NCBI GenBank assembly: GCA_965247295.1
Contig: CBDFGQ010000005.1
Coordinates: 62,001 to 126,000, forward strand
DNA: 64,000 nt
Direction of reading: 5' to 3'
From: CBDFGQ01 sp965247295
GTDB lineage: Bacteria > Chloroflexota > Dehalococcoidia > Lucifugimonadales > JAGWBF01
Below the pieces are notes generated by a model. The model saw only the letters and a list, made by a program, of their open reading frames with translations. It was not told the DNA's origin and searched no databases. Shown here one piece after another: positions 52,051-59,272 of this stretch. Position 1 is the first letter of the stretch. Each line of letters begins with the position of its first letter. The position numbers were made by a program, and so were the translations under genes.

Positions 52051-53550
52051 ATGGCCCTTTTCCTGACCATACTGTTCCCATTTGTGGGCGGTCTTGCCCT
52101 GGCCTTTTTCCCGGCGCGGCGAGGGCGGGAGATCAAGCTTTTCTCTATCTTCATCGCGGCGGCGACCTTCGTCCTGAGCACCGTAATCTTCGCCCTCTAT
52201 GATTACAAAGAGGGAGGTTACCAGTTTACCCAATCCTTCATCTGGCTAGACGAGCCCCTGAACATCTCCTTGAGCATGGGGATAGACGGCATCTCGGCCC
52301 CCATGGTGCTGCTCACGGGCATCGTGTTTCTGGCGGGCGTGCTGATCTCCTGGAACATCGATCACCGCCCCAGGGATTTCTTCCTCCTCTACATGATGAT
52401 GGTGGCGGGGGTCTACGGGGTCTTCGTAACCCGAGACCTGTTCTTCCTGTTTTTCTTTTACGAGCTGGCGGTGCTGCCCATGTACCTGTTGATAGGGGTC
52501 TGGGGCAGCAGCAGTGACTTTGGCACGTTCCTGCGCACCAAAGAATACGGTGCAATGAAGCTGGTGCTGTACCTGGTGGCGGGAAGCGTGCTCGTCTGGG
52601 TGGGCATCCTCGCGCTCTACTGGGCCTCCAGCCAGGCGGGGACTCCCTCCTTCTCCATCGAAACCCTCCAGGATGTGGAGTTCAACGAGAGTTTTGGCCA
52701 CTTTCAGACCCTGGTATTCCCCTTCTTCATGGTGGGCTTCGGGATCCTGGCGGGACTATGGCCCTTCCACACCTGGTCCCCGGACGGACACGTGGCGGCG
52801 CCCACGGCGGTGAGCATGGTCCATGCCGGGGTGCTGATGAAGCTGGGCGCCTACGGCATCATCCGCGTGGGTATGGTTCTCCTTCCCGAGGGGGCGGATA
52901 ATTGGATGCCCATTCTAATAGCCCTGGGCACGGTCAACGTACTGTACGGGGCCGTCTCGGCCATGGCCCAGACTGACCTGAAGTACGTCGTGGGCTACTC
53001 CAGCATCAGCCACATGGGATACGTGCTGATGGGCATCGCCACTCTGCACCCGCTGGGGGTCGGTGGCGCCGTGCTCCAGATGTTCTCCCACGGCATAATG
53101 ACGGCCCTCTTCTTCGCCCTGGTGGGGATCATCTACGACCGGACGCACGTGAGGGACATCCGAGTCTTGGAGGGACTCTCCAAGCGCATGGGGGTGACGG
53201 CGTCCTTCTTCGCCGTGGCCGGGCTGGCCTCACTGGGGCTGCCGGGACTGAGCGGGTTCGTGGCCGAATTCCTGGTATTCGCGGGAACGTTTAAGACTTA
53301 CCTGCCCCTAGCCGTTCTGGCCGTGATAGGCGCCGCCATCACCGCCGTATACATACTGCGCCTCCTGGCCAAGACATTCTTTGGCCCCATCAGCCCCCGC
53401 TGGGAGAATCTGGGCGACGCCAGCCGTTTAGAGATGGGGGTGACGGGCATGCTGGCCTTTGTCCTGGTGTTCGTCGGGGTGTGGCCCATGCCACTGATGG
53501 ACGTGATCAACTCAGGAGTGGGCGAACTTCTCACCAGGTTCCCGGCGTGA
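52051..53550 (+). CDS. nuoM: NADH-quinone oxidoreductase subunit M
   Basis: Antiporter-like proton-pumping subunit, 499 residues, about 14 spans. Motifs: FFFYELAVLPMYLLIGVWGS (conserved Glu), LWPFHTWSPDGHVAAPTAVS, MVHAGVLMKLGAYGIIRVGM and DLKYVVGYSSISHMGYVLMG with the lysine and histidine network. It follows the methyltransferase by 6 nt. Confidence 0.96.
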   Translation: MALFLTILFPFVGGLALAFFPARRGREIKLFSIFIAAATFVLSTVIFALYDYKEGGYQFTQSFIWLDEPLNISLSMGIDGISAPMVLLTGIVFLAGVLISWNIDHRPRDFFLLYMMMVAGVYGVFVTRDLFFLFFFYELAVLPMYLLIGVWGSSSDFGTFLRTKEYGAMKLVLYLVAGSVLVWVGILALYWASSQAGTPSFSIETLQDVEFNESFGHFQTLVFPFFMVGFGILAGLWPFHTWSPDGHVAAPTAVSMVHAGVLMKLGAYGIIRVGMVLLPEGADNWMPILIALGTVNVLYGAVSAMAQTDLKYVVGYSSISHMGYVLMGIATLHPLGVGGAVLQMFSHGIMTALFFALVGIIYDRTHVRDIRVLEGLSKRMGVTASFFAVAGLASLGLPGLSGFVAEFLVFAGTFKTYLPLAVLAVIGAAITAVYILRLLAKTFFGPISPRWENLGDASRLEMGVTGMLAFVLVFVGVWPMPLMDVINSGVGELLTRFPA

Positions 53551-53579
53551 GCTAACGTAAGATGAGGGATTTTGCAGTT

Positions 53580-53647
53580 TGCCCTTCGACAAGATCAGGG
53601 CGAGCGGGGGTTTCCCGGCCGCTCATGGTGAGCCTGTCGAACCATGG
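53580..53647. repeat. REP-like palindrome between nuoM and nuoN
   Basis: Arms GCCCTTCGACAAGATCAGGG with GAGCGGG, and GCTCATGGTGAGCCTGTCGA ending at 53640, with complementary AGCGG/CCGCT inside. It overlaps the alternative nuoN start at 53644. Confidence 0.78.
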
Positions 53648-53691
53648 GCGACCTACGACATTATTATTATTCAAATTTGGTCTTCATTGAT

Positions 53692-55257
53692 ATGCCAGAA
53701 ACCTCACTAACATCCAATCTTCACCTGCTGTTGCCCGAGATCCTTTTGGCGGCTCTGGCGTTCCTGGTGTTCGCCATAGACCTGGTGCTGCCCGCCCATC
53801 GGAAGCACCTGCTGGCCTGGTTCAGCGTAGCGGGCCTCGGGGGTCTCGTGGCACTGGCACTCGCTACCCTGTGGGGCGAAGATACGTCGCTCTATGGCGG
53901 GCTGGTCAAGGCTGACTCCTACGCCCTCTTCTTCAAGTGCTTCTTCTTCATCCTGGGCATGGTCATCATCCTCGCCTCGGTGGACTACGTACGCAAATAC
54001 CTGAGCCACCCGGGGGAGTTTTATGGAATAGTCCTCCTGTCCATCCTGGCCATGGACGTGATGGCCGCCTCTCGGGAGCTGCTCACGGCCTACATCGCCC
54101 TGGAGCTTATGAGCTTCAGCTTCTACATCATGGTGGCCTACGCACGGGACAACCCAAGGTCCAACGAAGCGGGCATCAAATACGTCCTAATCGGCGCCTT
54201 CTCCACCGCCATACTGCTTTTCGGCATAAGCATGGTTTACAGCACGATACAGGATACGCGGTACGACGAGATTTTCAGGTTCCTGCAAACCCACGGCACC
54301 GACGTTAGCCCCGCGCTGTGGGTAGGACTGGCCCTGATACTGGCCGGGCTGGGCTTCAAGGTGGCGGCAGTGCCCTTCCACATGTGGGCCCCGGACATCT
54401 ACGAGGGCGCCCCGCTGCCGGTCACGGCGTATCTGTCCGTGGGGTCAAAAGCGGCAGCCTTTGCCCTGTTGCTTAGACTCTTCGCCGAGGCCTTTCTACC
54501 CTCCGTGGACGACTGGCAGATAATGGTGGCCATCCTAGCTGCAATTACTATGACGGTGGGCAATCTTGTGGCCATAGCCCAGCACAACATCAAGAGGCTA
54601 CTGGCCTACTCCAGCATTGGGCAGGTGGGGTTTCTGTTGGTGGGGATAGCTGCCCTCCCCCACCTGGACTCGTCCGGTGCGGTGTCCTCTACGCTGGCGT
54701 CCAACGGCGTGATGCTGCATCTGGTTGGCTACGCCTTTACAAATCTGGCCGTGTTTGTGGGCGTCATCGCCTTCTTCAACATGACCGGGAAGGAAGAGAT
54801 CGCCGACTTCTCCGGCCTGGCCGATAGACACCCTTTATTGGCGGCATCCATTTCAATGGGGATGTTCTCCCTGGCCGGGCTGCCTATCTTCGCGGGCTTC
54901 ACTACCAAGTTCTACCTGTTCACCGCCGCGGCCAGCGAGGGGCTGCTTTGGCTAGCGGGCCTGGCCATAGTCAATAGCCTGATATCTCTGTATTACTACC
55001 TGGTAGTAATCAGGCACATGTACATCATGCCGGCCCCGGTCGGGGAGGGGGTGCCGGCCTTGTCCCATAACCCTCACCCCCCTTCCCCCTCTCCCTCGGG
55101 GAGCGGGGGCGCCGGGGGTGAAGGCCTTTCCCCGTCCCCCCTGATCATCGGGGTACTGGTGCTGATGGTGGCGGGTATGATCTTCGTTGGCGTCTTTCCT
55201 TTCCCCATCGTAGAGATCCTGGACGCCGCCACAGCCGCCATCCTGCCCGTGGATTAG
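53692..55257 (+). CDS. nuoN: NADH-quinone oxidoreductase subunit N with repeat-derived insert
   Basis: Antiporter-like proton-pumping subunit, 521 residues, about 14 spans: YIALELMSFSFYIMVAYARD (conserved Glu), FKVAAVPFHMWAPDIYEGAP, VTAYLSVGSKAAAFALLLRL and NIKRLLAYSSIGQVGFLLVG. Between the last two spans, about residues 457-485 are Pro/Ser/Gly-rich (HNPHPPSPSPSGSGGAGGEG), encoded by a palindromic CCCTCACCCC...GGGGTGAAGG repeat. ATG 53692 is chosen; an upstream ATG at 53644 falls in another repeat. Confidence 0.93.
   Translation: MPETSLTSNLHLLLPEILLAALAFLVFAIDLVLPAHRKHLLAWFSVAGLGGLVALALATLWGEDTSLYGGLVKADSYALFFKCFFFILGMVIILASVDYVRKYLSHPGEFYGIVLLSILAMDVMAASRELLTAYIALELMSFSFYIMVAYARDNPRSNEAGIKYVLIGAFSTAILLFGISMVYSTIQDTRYDEIFRFLQTHGTDVSPALWVGLALILAGLGFKVAAVPFHMWAPDIYEGAPLPVTAYLSVGSKAAAFALLLRLFAEAFLPSVDDWQIMVAILAAITMTVGNLVAIAQHNIKRLLAYSSIGQVGFLLVGIAALPHLDSSGAVSSTLASNGVMLHLVGYAFTNLAVFVGVIAFFNMTGKEEIADFSGLADRHPLLAASISMGMFSLAGLPIFAGFTTKFYLFTAAASEGLLWLAGLAIVNSLISLYYYLVVIRHMYIMPAPVGEGVPALSHNPHPPSPSPSGSGGAGGEGLSPSPLIIGVLVLMVAGMIFVGVFPFPIVEILDAATAAILPVD
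55063..55135. repeat. Palindromic repeat inserted in frame in nuoN
   Basis: A C-rich strand (ACCCTCACCCCCCTTCCCCC) and a G-rich strand (GGGGGCGCCGGGGGTGAAGG) form an imperfect palindrome through CTCCCTCGGGGAG. It reads through without a stop, adding about 25 residues. Confidence 0.7.
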
Positions 55258-55327
55258 TCCTGACCACAACGTTCGCCGCCGTCGTCATTAGTAGTCCCTG
55301 AGGTTAGCCAGGATCAGGGCAATCTGA

Positions 55328-55333
55328 TATAAT
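55328..55333 (+). promoter_or_regulatory. Extended -10 promoter of the SLOG-family gene
   Basis: TGATATAAT (55325-55333) is a perfect extended -10 element, with TTAGCC 18 nt upstream as a poor -35. About 90 nt before the ATG. Confidence 0.6.
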
Positions 55334-55422
55334 GTTCACTGTGCCCTGGCGGGTGTGTCCAGATCCCTTTGGTGGCGGTCCGAGGGTCGGCAACACGGTC
55401 TTGGGGGAGCCAAGAGAGTTAG

Positions 55423-55953
55423 ATGAACAAGGGTAAAAAGGCGATTATAATCTCGGTCATCGGCGGGAGCGAGCCTCCGCCCGAGGCCGAGGCCCTGGCT
55501 GAGCAGGTGGGGCGAGAGCTGGCAAAGAAGGGCGCCATAGTAGCGTGTGGTGGACTCACGGGGGTCATGGAGGCCGCCTGCCGAGGGGCCAAGGCCGCCG
55601 GCGGCACCACAATAGGTATACTCCCCGGAAGGGACTCCAGACATGCCAACCAGTGGGTGGACATACCCATCTGCACAGATATCGGTTACGCCCGAAACGC
55701 CATCGTCGCCTACACGGGCGAGGCGGTCATAGCGGTGGACGGCTCCTACGGAACCCTTTCGGAGATAAGCTACGCACTACGGGTGGATATACCGGTCGTC
55801 GGGCTCCAAACCTGGTCCTTCTCTCGAAACGGGGAACTGGACTGCAAGATGATAATAGCTCGGGATGCCGTCGACGCGGTGGAGAAGGCACTGGAAGCCG
55901 CCAAGGAGAGGGACCGCTCTCGCTCCGCTCAGAGCCGCATGCTATCCGGGTAA
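55423..55953 (+). CDS. TIGR00725/SLOG-family protein
   Basis: A 176-residue Rossmann-like protein related to LOG/lysine decarboxylase-like and DprA folds. It shows IIISVIGGSEPPPEAEALAE, ACGGLTGVMEAACRGAKAAG, GTTIGILPGRD and VIAVDGSYGTLSEISYAL. In the LOG relatives, the PGGxGTxxE motif carries catalysis. Here the counterpart is DGSYGTLSE, so nucleotide binding is likely but phosphoribohydrolase activity doubtful. Its physiological role is unknown. Own promoter; enolase follows 134 nt later. Confidence 0.88.
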   Translation: MNKGKKAIIISVIGGSEPPPEAEALAEQVGRELAKKGAIVACGGLTGVMEAACRGAKAAGGTTIGILPGRDSRHANQWVDIPICTDIGYARNAIVAYTGEAVIAVDGSYGTLSEISYALRVDIPVVGLQTWSFSRNGELDCKMIIARDAVDAVEKALEAAKERDRSRSAQSRMLSG

Positions 55954-56087
55954 GCTCTGCCTTCCCGGAGGCGGGCTACTAGAGGCGGCGCACTGAGTGC
56001 ATGCCCTGGGCTGGGAATCGGATCTTCGCCCGGCGATTTGGCGTACCGACCTGATACCAAAATTCCCTAGTGCGGAGTGAAAGTTCC

Positions 56088-57413
56088 GTGATCACTATCG
56101 AGTGCATCCGTGCCAGAGAGGTCCTCGATTCCCGTGGCAGTCCCACGGTGCAGGCCGATGTTCGCCTTTCCGATGGTTCGGTGGGGTCGGCGATGGTGCC
56201 GTCGGGAGCCAGCACGGGCCGCCACGAGGCCGTGGAGCTTCGGGACGAGGATAAGTCCCGTTACGGCGGTAGGGGAGTGCTTAGGGCCGTATCCAACGTC
56301 CAGCGAAGGATCGCCCCTGCGCTGATTGGAAGTTCCCCCTTCGAGCAATCCGACATAGACCGGATCCTCATCGAACTGGACGGCACCAACGATAAATCCA
56401 GCCTTGGGGCCAACGCCGTTCTGGCCACGTCCCTCTCGGTGGCACAGGCGGCGTCGGCCTCTAAAGGTGTGCCTCTTTATCGCCACCTATCGGCCCAGGA
56501 TGAGGGACCGGTTGGGAGAGACCACGCCGACGGCTACAGGCTACCTGTACCCATGTTCAACGTCCTCAACGGGGGCAGGCATGCTCACGACTCCACGGAC
56601 TTTCAGGAGTTCATGGTGGTTCCCACCGGAGTCTCCTCCTTCGCCGATGCCCTGAGAGCTGGAGCGGAGATTTACCACGCCCTGGGAGAGCTCCTTGTGG
56701 GCAGGGGCCTCAGTACCAACGTTGGAGACGAAGGTGGCTTCGCGCCATCCCTACCGTCCAACAAGGACGCCCTGGAGATGATCCTGGCCGCGATAGAGCT
56801 GGCCGGGTACACGCCTGGGGGAGACTGCTACATAGCCGTCGACGCGGCCGCCTCCGAGTTTTTCCGGGACGGGGCTTACCGCCTGGACCGGGAAGGCGCC
56901 AGTTACGGCGCCCACGAACTGATAGACTATTATGAAGACTGGGTGAGGAATTATCCCATCGCCAGCATCGAAGACGGGCTTGCTGAGGACGACTGGGACG
57001 GGTGGCAGGAGCTGACCAGCAGGCTGGGCGGCGAGCTTCAACTTGTGGGGGATGACCTGTACACCACCAACTCCCAGCGCATAAAGAGGGGCATCCAGCT
57101 AGGGGCCAGCAACAGCGTACTGATAAAGCCCAACCAGATAGGCACCATTACCGAGACCCTGGAGGCCATTACCACGGCCAAGGAAGCGGGTTGGAGCCTG
57201 GTGATGAGCCACCGCTCCGGGGAAACGGAGGACACTGCCATCGCCGACCTGTCCGTAGGCTGGGACACCCGCCAGATAAAGGCGGGCGCACCCTGCCGCT
57301 CCGAGAGGCTAGCGAAGTACAACAGGCTGATGAGGATAGAGGAGGAGCTGGCCAAAGGAGCGAGGTACGCCGGCCGGCAAGCCTTCGCCCATGTTGGGAC
57401 GCAGCAGCGGTAG
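56088..57413 (+). CDS. eno: Enolase
   Basis: Converts 2-phosphoglycerate to phosphoenolpyruvate. The 441-residue product has AREVLDSRGSPTVQADVRLS, VPSGASTGRHEAVELRD, MFNVLNGGRHAHDSTDFQEF, GDEGGFAPSL, IEDGLAEDDWDGW (metal Glu), VGDDLYTT (metal Asp), LIKPNQIGT (catalytic Lys) and SHRSGETEDTAIADLSVG. GTG at 56088 is used; a GTG six codons upstream is also open. Glycolytic partner GAPDH follows after about 100 nt. Confidence 0.96.
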   Translation: MITIECIRAREVLDSRGSPTVQADVRLSDGSVGSAMVPSGASTGRHEAVELRDEDKSRYGGRGVLRAVSNVQRRIAPALIGSSPFEQSDIDRILIELDGTNDKSSLGANAVLATSLSVAQAASASKGVPLYRHLSAQDEGPVGRDHADGYRLPVPMFNVLNGGRHAHDSTDFQEFMVVPTGVSSFADALRAGAEIYHALGELLVGRGLSTNVGDEGGFAPSLPSNKDALEMILAAIELAGYTPGGDCYIAVDAAASEFFRDGAYRLDREGASYGAHELIDYYEDWVRNYPIASIEDGLAEDDWDGWQELTSRLGGELQLVGDDLYTTNSQRIKRGIQLGASNSVLIKPNQIGTITETLEAITTAKEAGWSLVMSHRSGETEDTAIADLSVGWDTRQIKAGAPCRSERLAKYNRLMRIEEELAKGARYAGRQAFAHVGTQQR

Positions 57414-57460
57414 CAGAGTATGAAACAGTGGCTGCAGGAACGTTGTCGAAGGTGCCGGTT

Positions 57461-57478
57461 CTATCTTCGAGAAGATAG
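57461..57478. other. Perfect hairpin in the eno-gap spacer
   Basis: CTATCTT-CGAG-AAGATAG forms a 7-bp stem and a tetraloop about 37 nt before the gap ATG. It lacks a following T run, so it looks more like an mRNA-stabilising or processing site than a terminator. Confidence 0.5.
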
Positions 57479-57514
57479 GGCGTCTGATAAATTTGTAGTC
57501 AGAGGAGGGGAAGG

Positions 57515-58528
57515 ATGGCGACGCGCATAGGAATAAACGGCTTCGGCCGAATAGGTCGCCAGGTAACGCGGGCGATACATGAGCTGTATCCGCAGAAGCT
57601 GGAGGTGGCGGCAGTCAACGACCTGGCCGACGCCAAGACCAACGCCCACCTGTACAAGTATGACACCAGCTATGGCATCTACCCGGGATCGGTGGATGCT
57701 AGGAACGGTAGCCTTGTTGTGGACGACAGGGAGATCAGGGTCTTTTCCGAGAGGAACCCCGCCAGCATCCCCTGGGCCGAGCTTGGAGTGGAGCTCGTGG
57801 TGGAATCCACGGGCATCTTCACCAGCGCGGAAAAGGCCTCCGCACACATCCAGGGAGGCGCCAAGAAGGTCGTCATAACCGCTCCAGCCAGGAACGAGGA
57901 CGTGACCCTCGTGCTGGGGGTAAACGATGACAAATATGACCCGGCAATCCACAAGATAATTTCCAACGCCTCGTGCACAACCAACTGCTTCGCCACCATG
58001 GTGAAGGTCCTGCACAACTCTTTTGGCGTTCAACGTGGGCTGATGTCTACGGTGCACGCCTACACCAACGACCAGAACGTTCTGGACCAGGTGCATGAGG
58101 ACCTGAGGCGGGCCAGGGCCGCGGCGATGAACATCATCCCCACCAGCACCGGCGCGGCCAGGGCGGTGGGACTGGTCGTGCCCGAGCTCAAGGGCAAGCT
58201 CCACGGCATGGCATTTCGTGTCCCCACGGCTACCGTCTCGGTCACCGATTTCGTGGCCAACCTGTCCAGGGAGGTCACGGTGGAAGAGGTGAACGGGGCC
58301 TACAGGGAGGCCGCCCAAGGCCCTCTGAAAGGAATCCTGGAATACTGCGAGGAGCCCCTGGTAAGCTCCGACTTCAAGGGGAACCCCCACAGCTGCATCA
58401 TCGATGGTCCATCCACCATGGTGATGGAGGGCGACATGGTGAAGGTCCTGGGCTGGTACGACAACGAGTGGGGCTACTCCTGCCGCACCGCCGATTTGTG
58501 CGCATTTATGGTGGACAAGGGCTTATAG
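57515..58528 (+). CDS. gap: Glyceraldehyde-3-phosphate dehydrogenase
   Basis: Oxidises glyceraldehyde-3-phosphate to 1,3-bisphosphoglycerate. The 337-residue product has GINGFGRIGRQVTRAIHE (NAD site), ISNASCTTNCFATM with the catalytic cysteine, HAYTNDQNVLD, TSTGAARAVGLVVPELKGKL and WYDNEWGYSCR. AGGAGGGGAAGG precedes the ATG. The aspartate-type cofactor loop (NDLADAKTNAHL) suggests NAD preference. Confidence 0.97.
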   Translation: MATRIGINGFGRIGRQVTRAIHELYPQKLEVAAVNDLADAKTNAHLYKYDTSYGIYPGSVDARNGSLVVDDREIRVFSERNPASIPWAELGVELVVESTGIFTSAEKASAHIQGGAKKVVITAPARNEDVTLVLGVNDDKYDPAIHKIISNASCTTNCFATMVKVLHNSFGVQRGLMSTVHAYTNDQNVLDQVHEDLRRARAAAMNIIPTSTGAARAVGLVVPELKGKLHGMAFRVPTATVSVTDFVANLSREVTVEEVNGAYREAAQGPLKGILEYCEEPLVSSDFKGNPHSCIIDGPSTMVMEGDMVKVLGWYDNEWGYSCRTADLCAFMVDKGL

Positions 58529-58563
58529 GCTGGGACAGAGGACCTCTGCGTCCCAGGGCTATA
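58524..58563. terminator. Bidirectional hairpin between gap and tag
   Basis: TATAGGCTGGGAC and GTCCCAGGGCTATA pair across a short AGAGGACCTCT palindrome. Both stop codons of the convergent genes lie in the arms. There is no T run, so termination efficiency is uncertain. Confidence 0.6.
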
Positions 58564-59122
58564 AGAGCTCACGGTACCTGAAGCAGTCGGTCACGTGGTC
58601 GTTCACCAGTCCAGCGGCCTGCATGAAGGCGTAGCAGATCGTGGGGCCAACGAACCTGAATCCACGCCCGGCAAGCTCCCTACTCAACGACTCTGACTCC
58701 ACGCTCTTGGACGGGACCTCGGTGATGGCCCTCCAGGCGTTGACCTTTGGCGCGCCGCCCACGAAGGACCACACATAGCGGTCGAAACTCCCGAACTCCT
58801 CCACCACAGATAGGAACGCCCTGGCGTTTCCAATGGCCGCACGGATCTTCAGCCTGTTGCGGACGATCCCTTCGTTGGAAAGCAGCTCCTTTACCTTCGC
58901 ATCATCGTAGCTGGCTATCCTGTCGGGGTGAAAGCCGTCGAAGGCCAGCCTGTAGTTCCGGCGCTTTCTCAGGATCGTGAGCCAGCTTAGTCCCGCCTGG
59001 GCGCCCTCCAGGGTAAGGAACTCAAACAATCTGACGTCGTCGTGCTCGGGGACACCCCACTCCTTGTCGTGGTACTCCACATAAAGTGGGTCAGAATTCG
59101 CCCAGTGACATCGCGCTGGCAT
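58559..59122 (-). CDS. tag: 3-methyladenine DNA glycosylase I
   Basis: Excises 3-methyladenine from DNA. The 187-residue product starts PARCHWANSDPLYVEYHDKE followed by WGVP, and ends DHVTDCFRY; the two cysteines and two histidines at these ends form the zinc snap typical of Tag. DVRLFEFLTLEGAQAGLSWL, WSFVGGAP (substrate pocket) and GFRFVGPTICYAFMQAAGLV are also conserved. Convergent with gap, divergent from the large membrane protein. Confidence 0.95.
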   Translation of the reverse strand: MPARCHWANSDPLYVEYHDKEWGVPEHDDVRLFEFLTLEGAQAGLSWLTILRKRRNYRLAFDGFHPDRIASYDDAKVKELLSNEGIVRNRLKIRAAIGNARAFLSVVEEFGSFDRYVWSFVGGAPKVNAWRAITEVPSKSVESESLSRELAGRGFRFVGPTICYAFMQAAGLVNDHVTDCFRYRELL

Positions 59123-59272
59123 GGTGTCCCTTTAAACCGGCCGAGTGTGCCAATTCTACCACGGCCTCCATACCTACGGTGCCTGGCACCCCTCTATAGC
59201 AAACCCCGTCGCGTTTACCGGCGTATACTAGGTTGCTAGAATAACCGTGCGGGTAGATTATCTGAGGTATGG

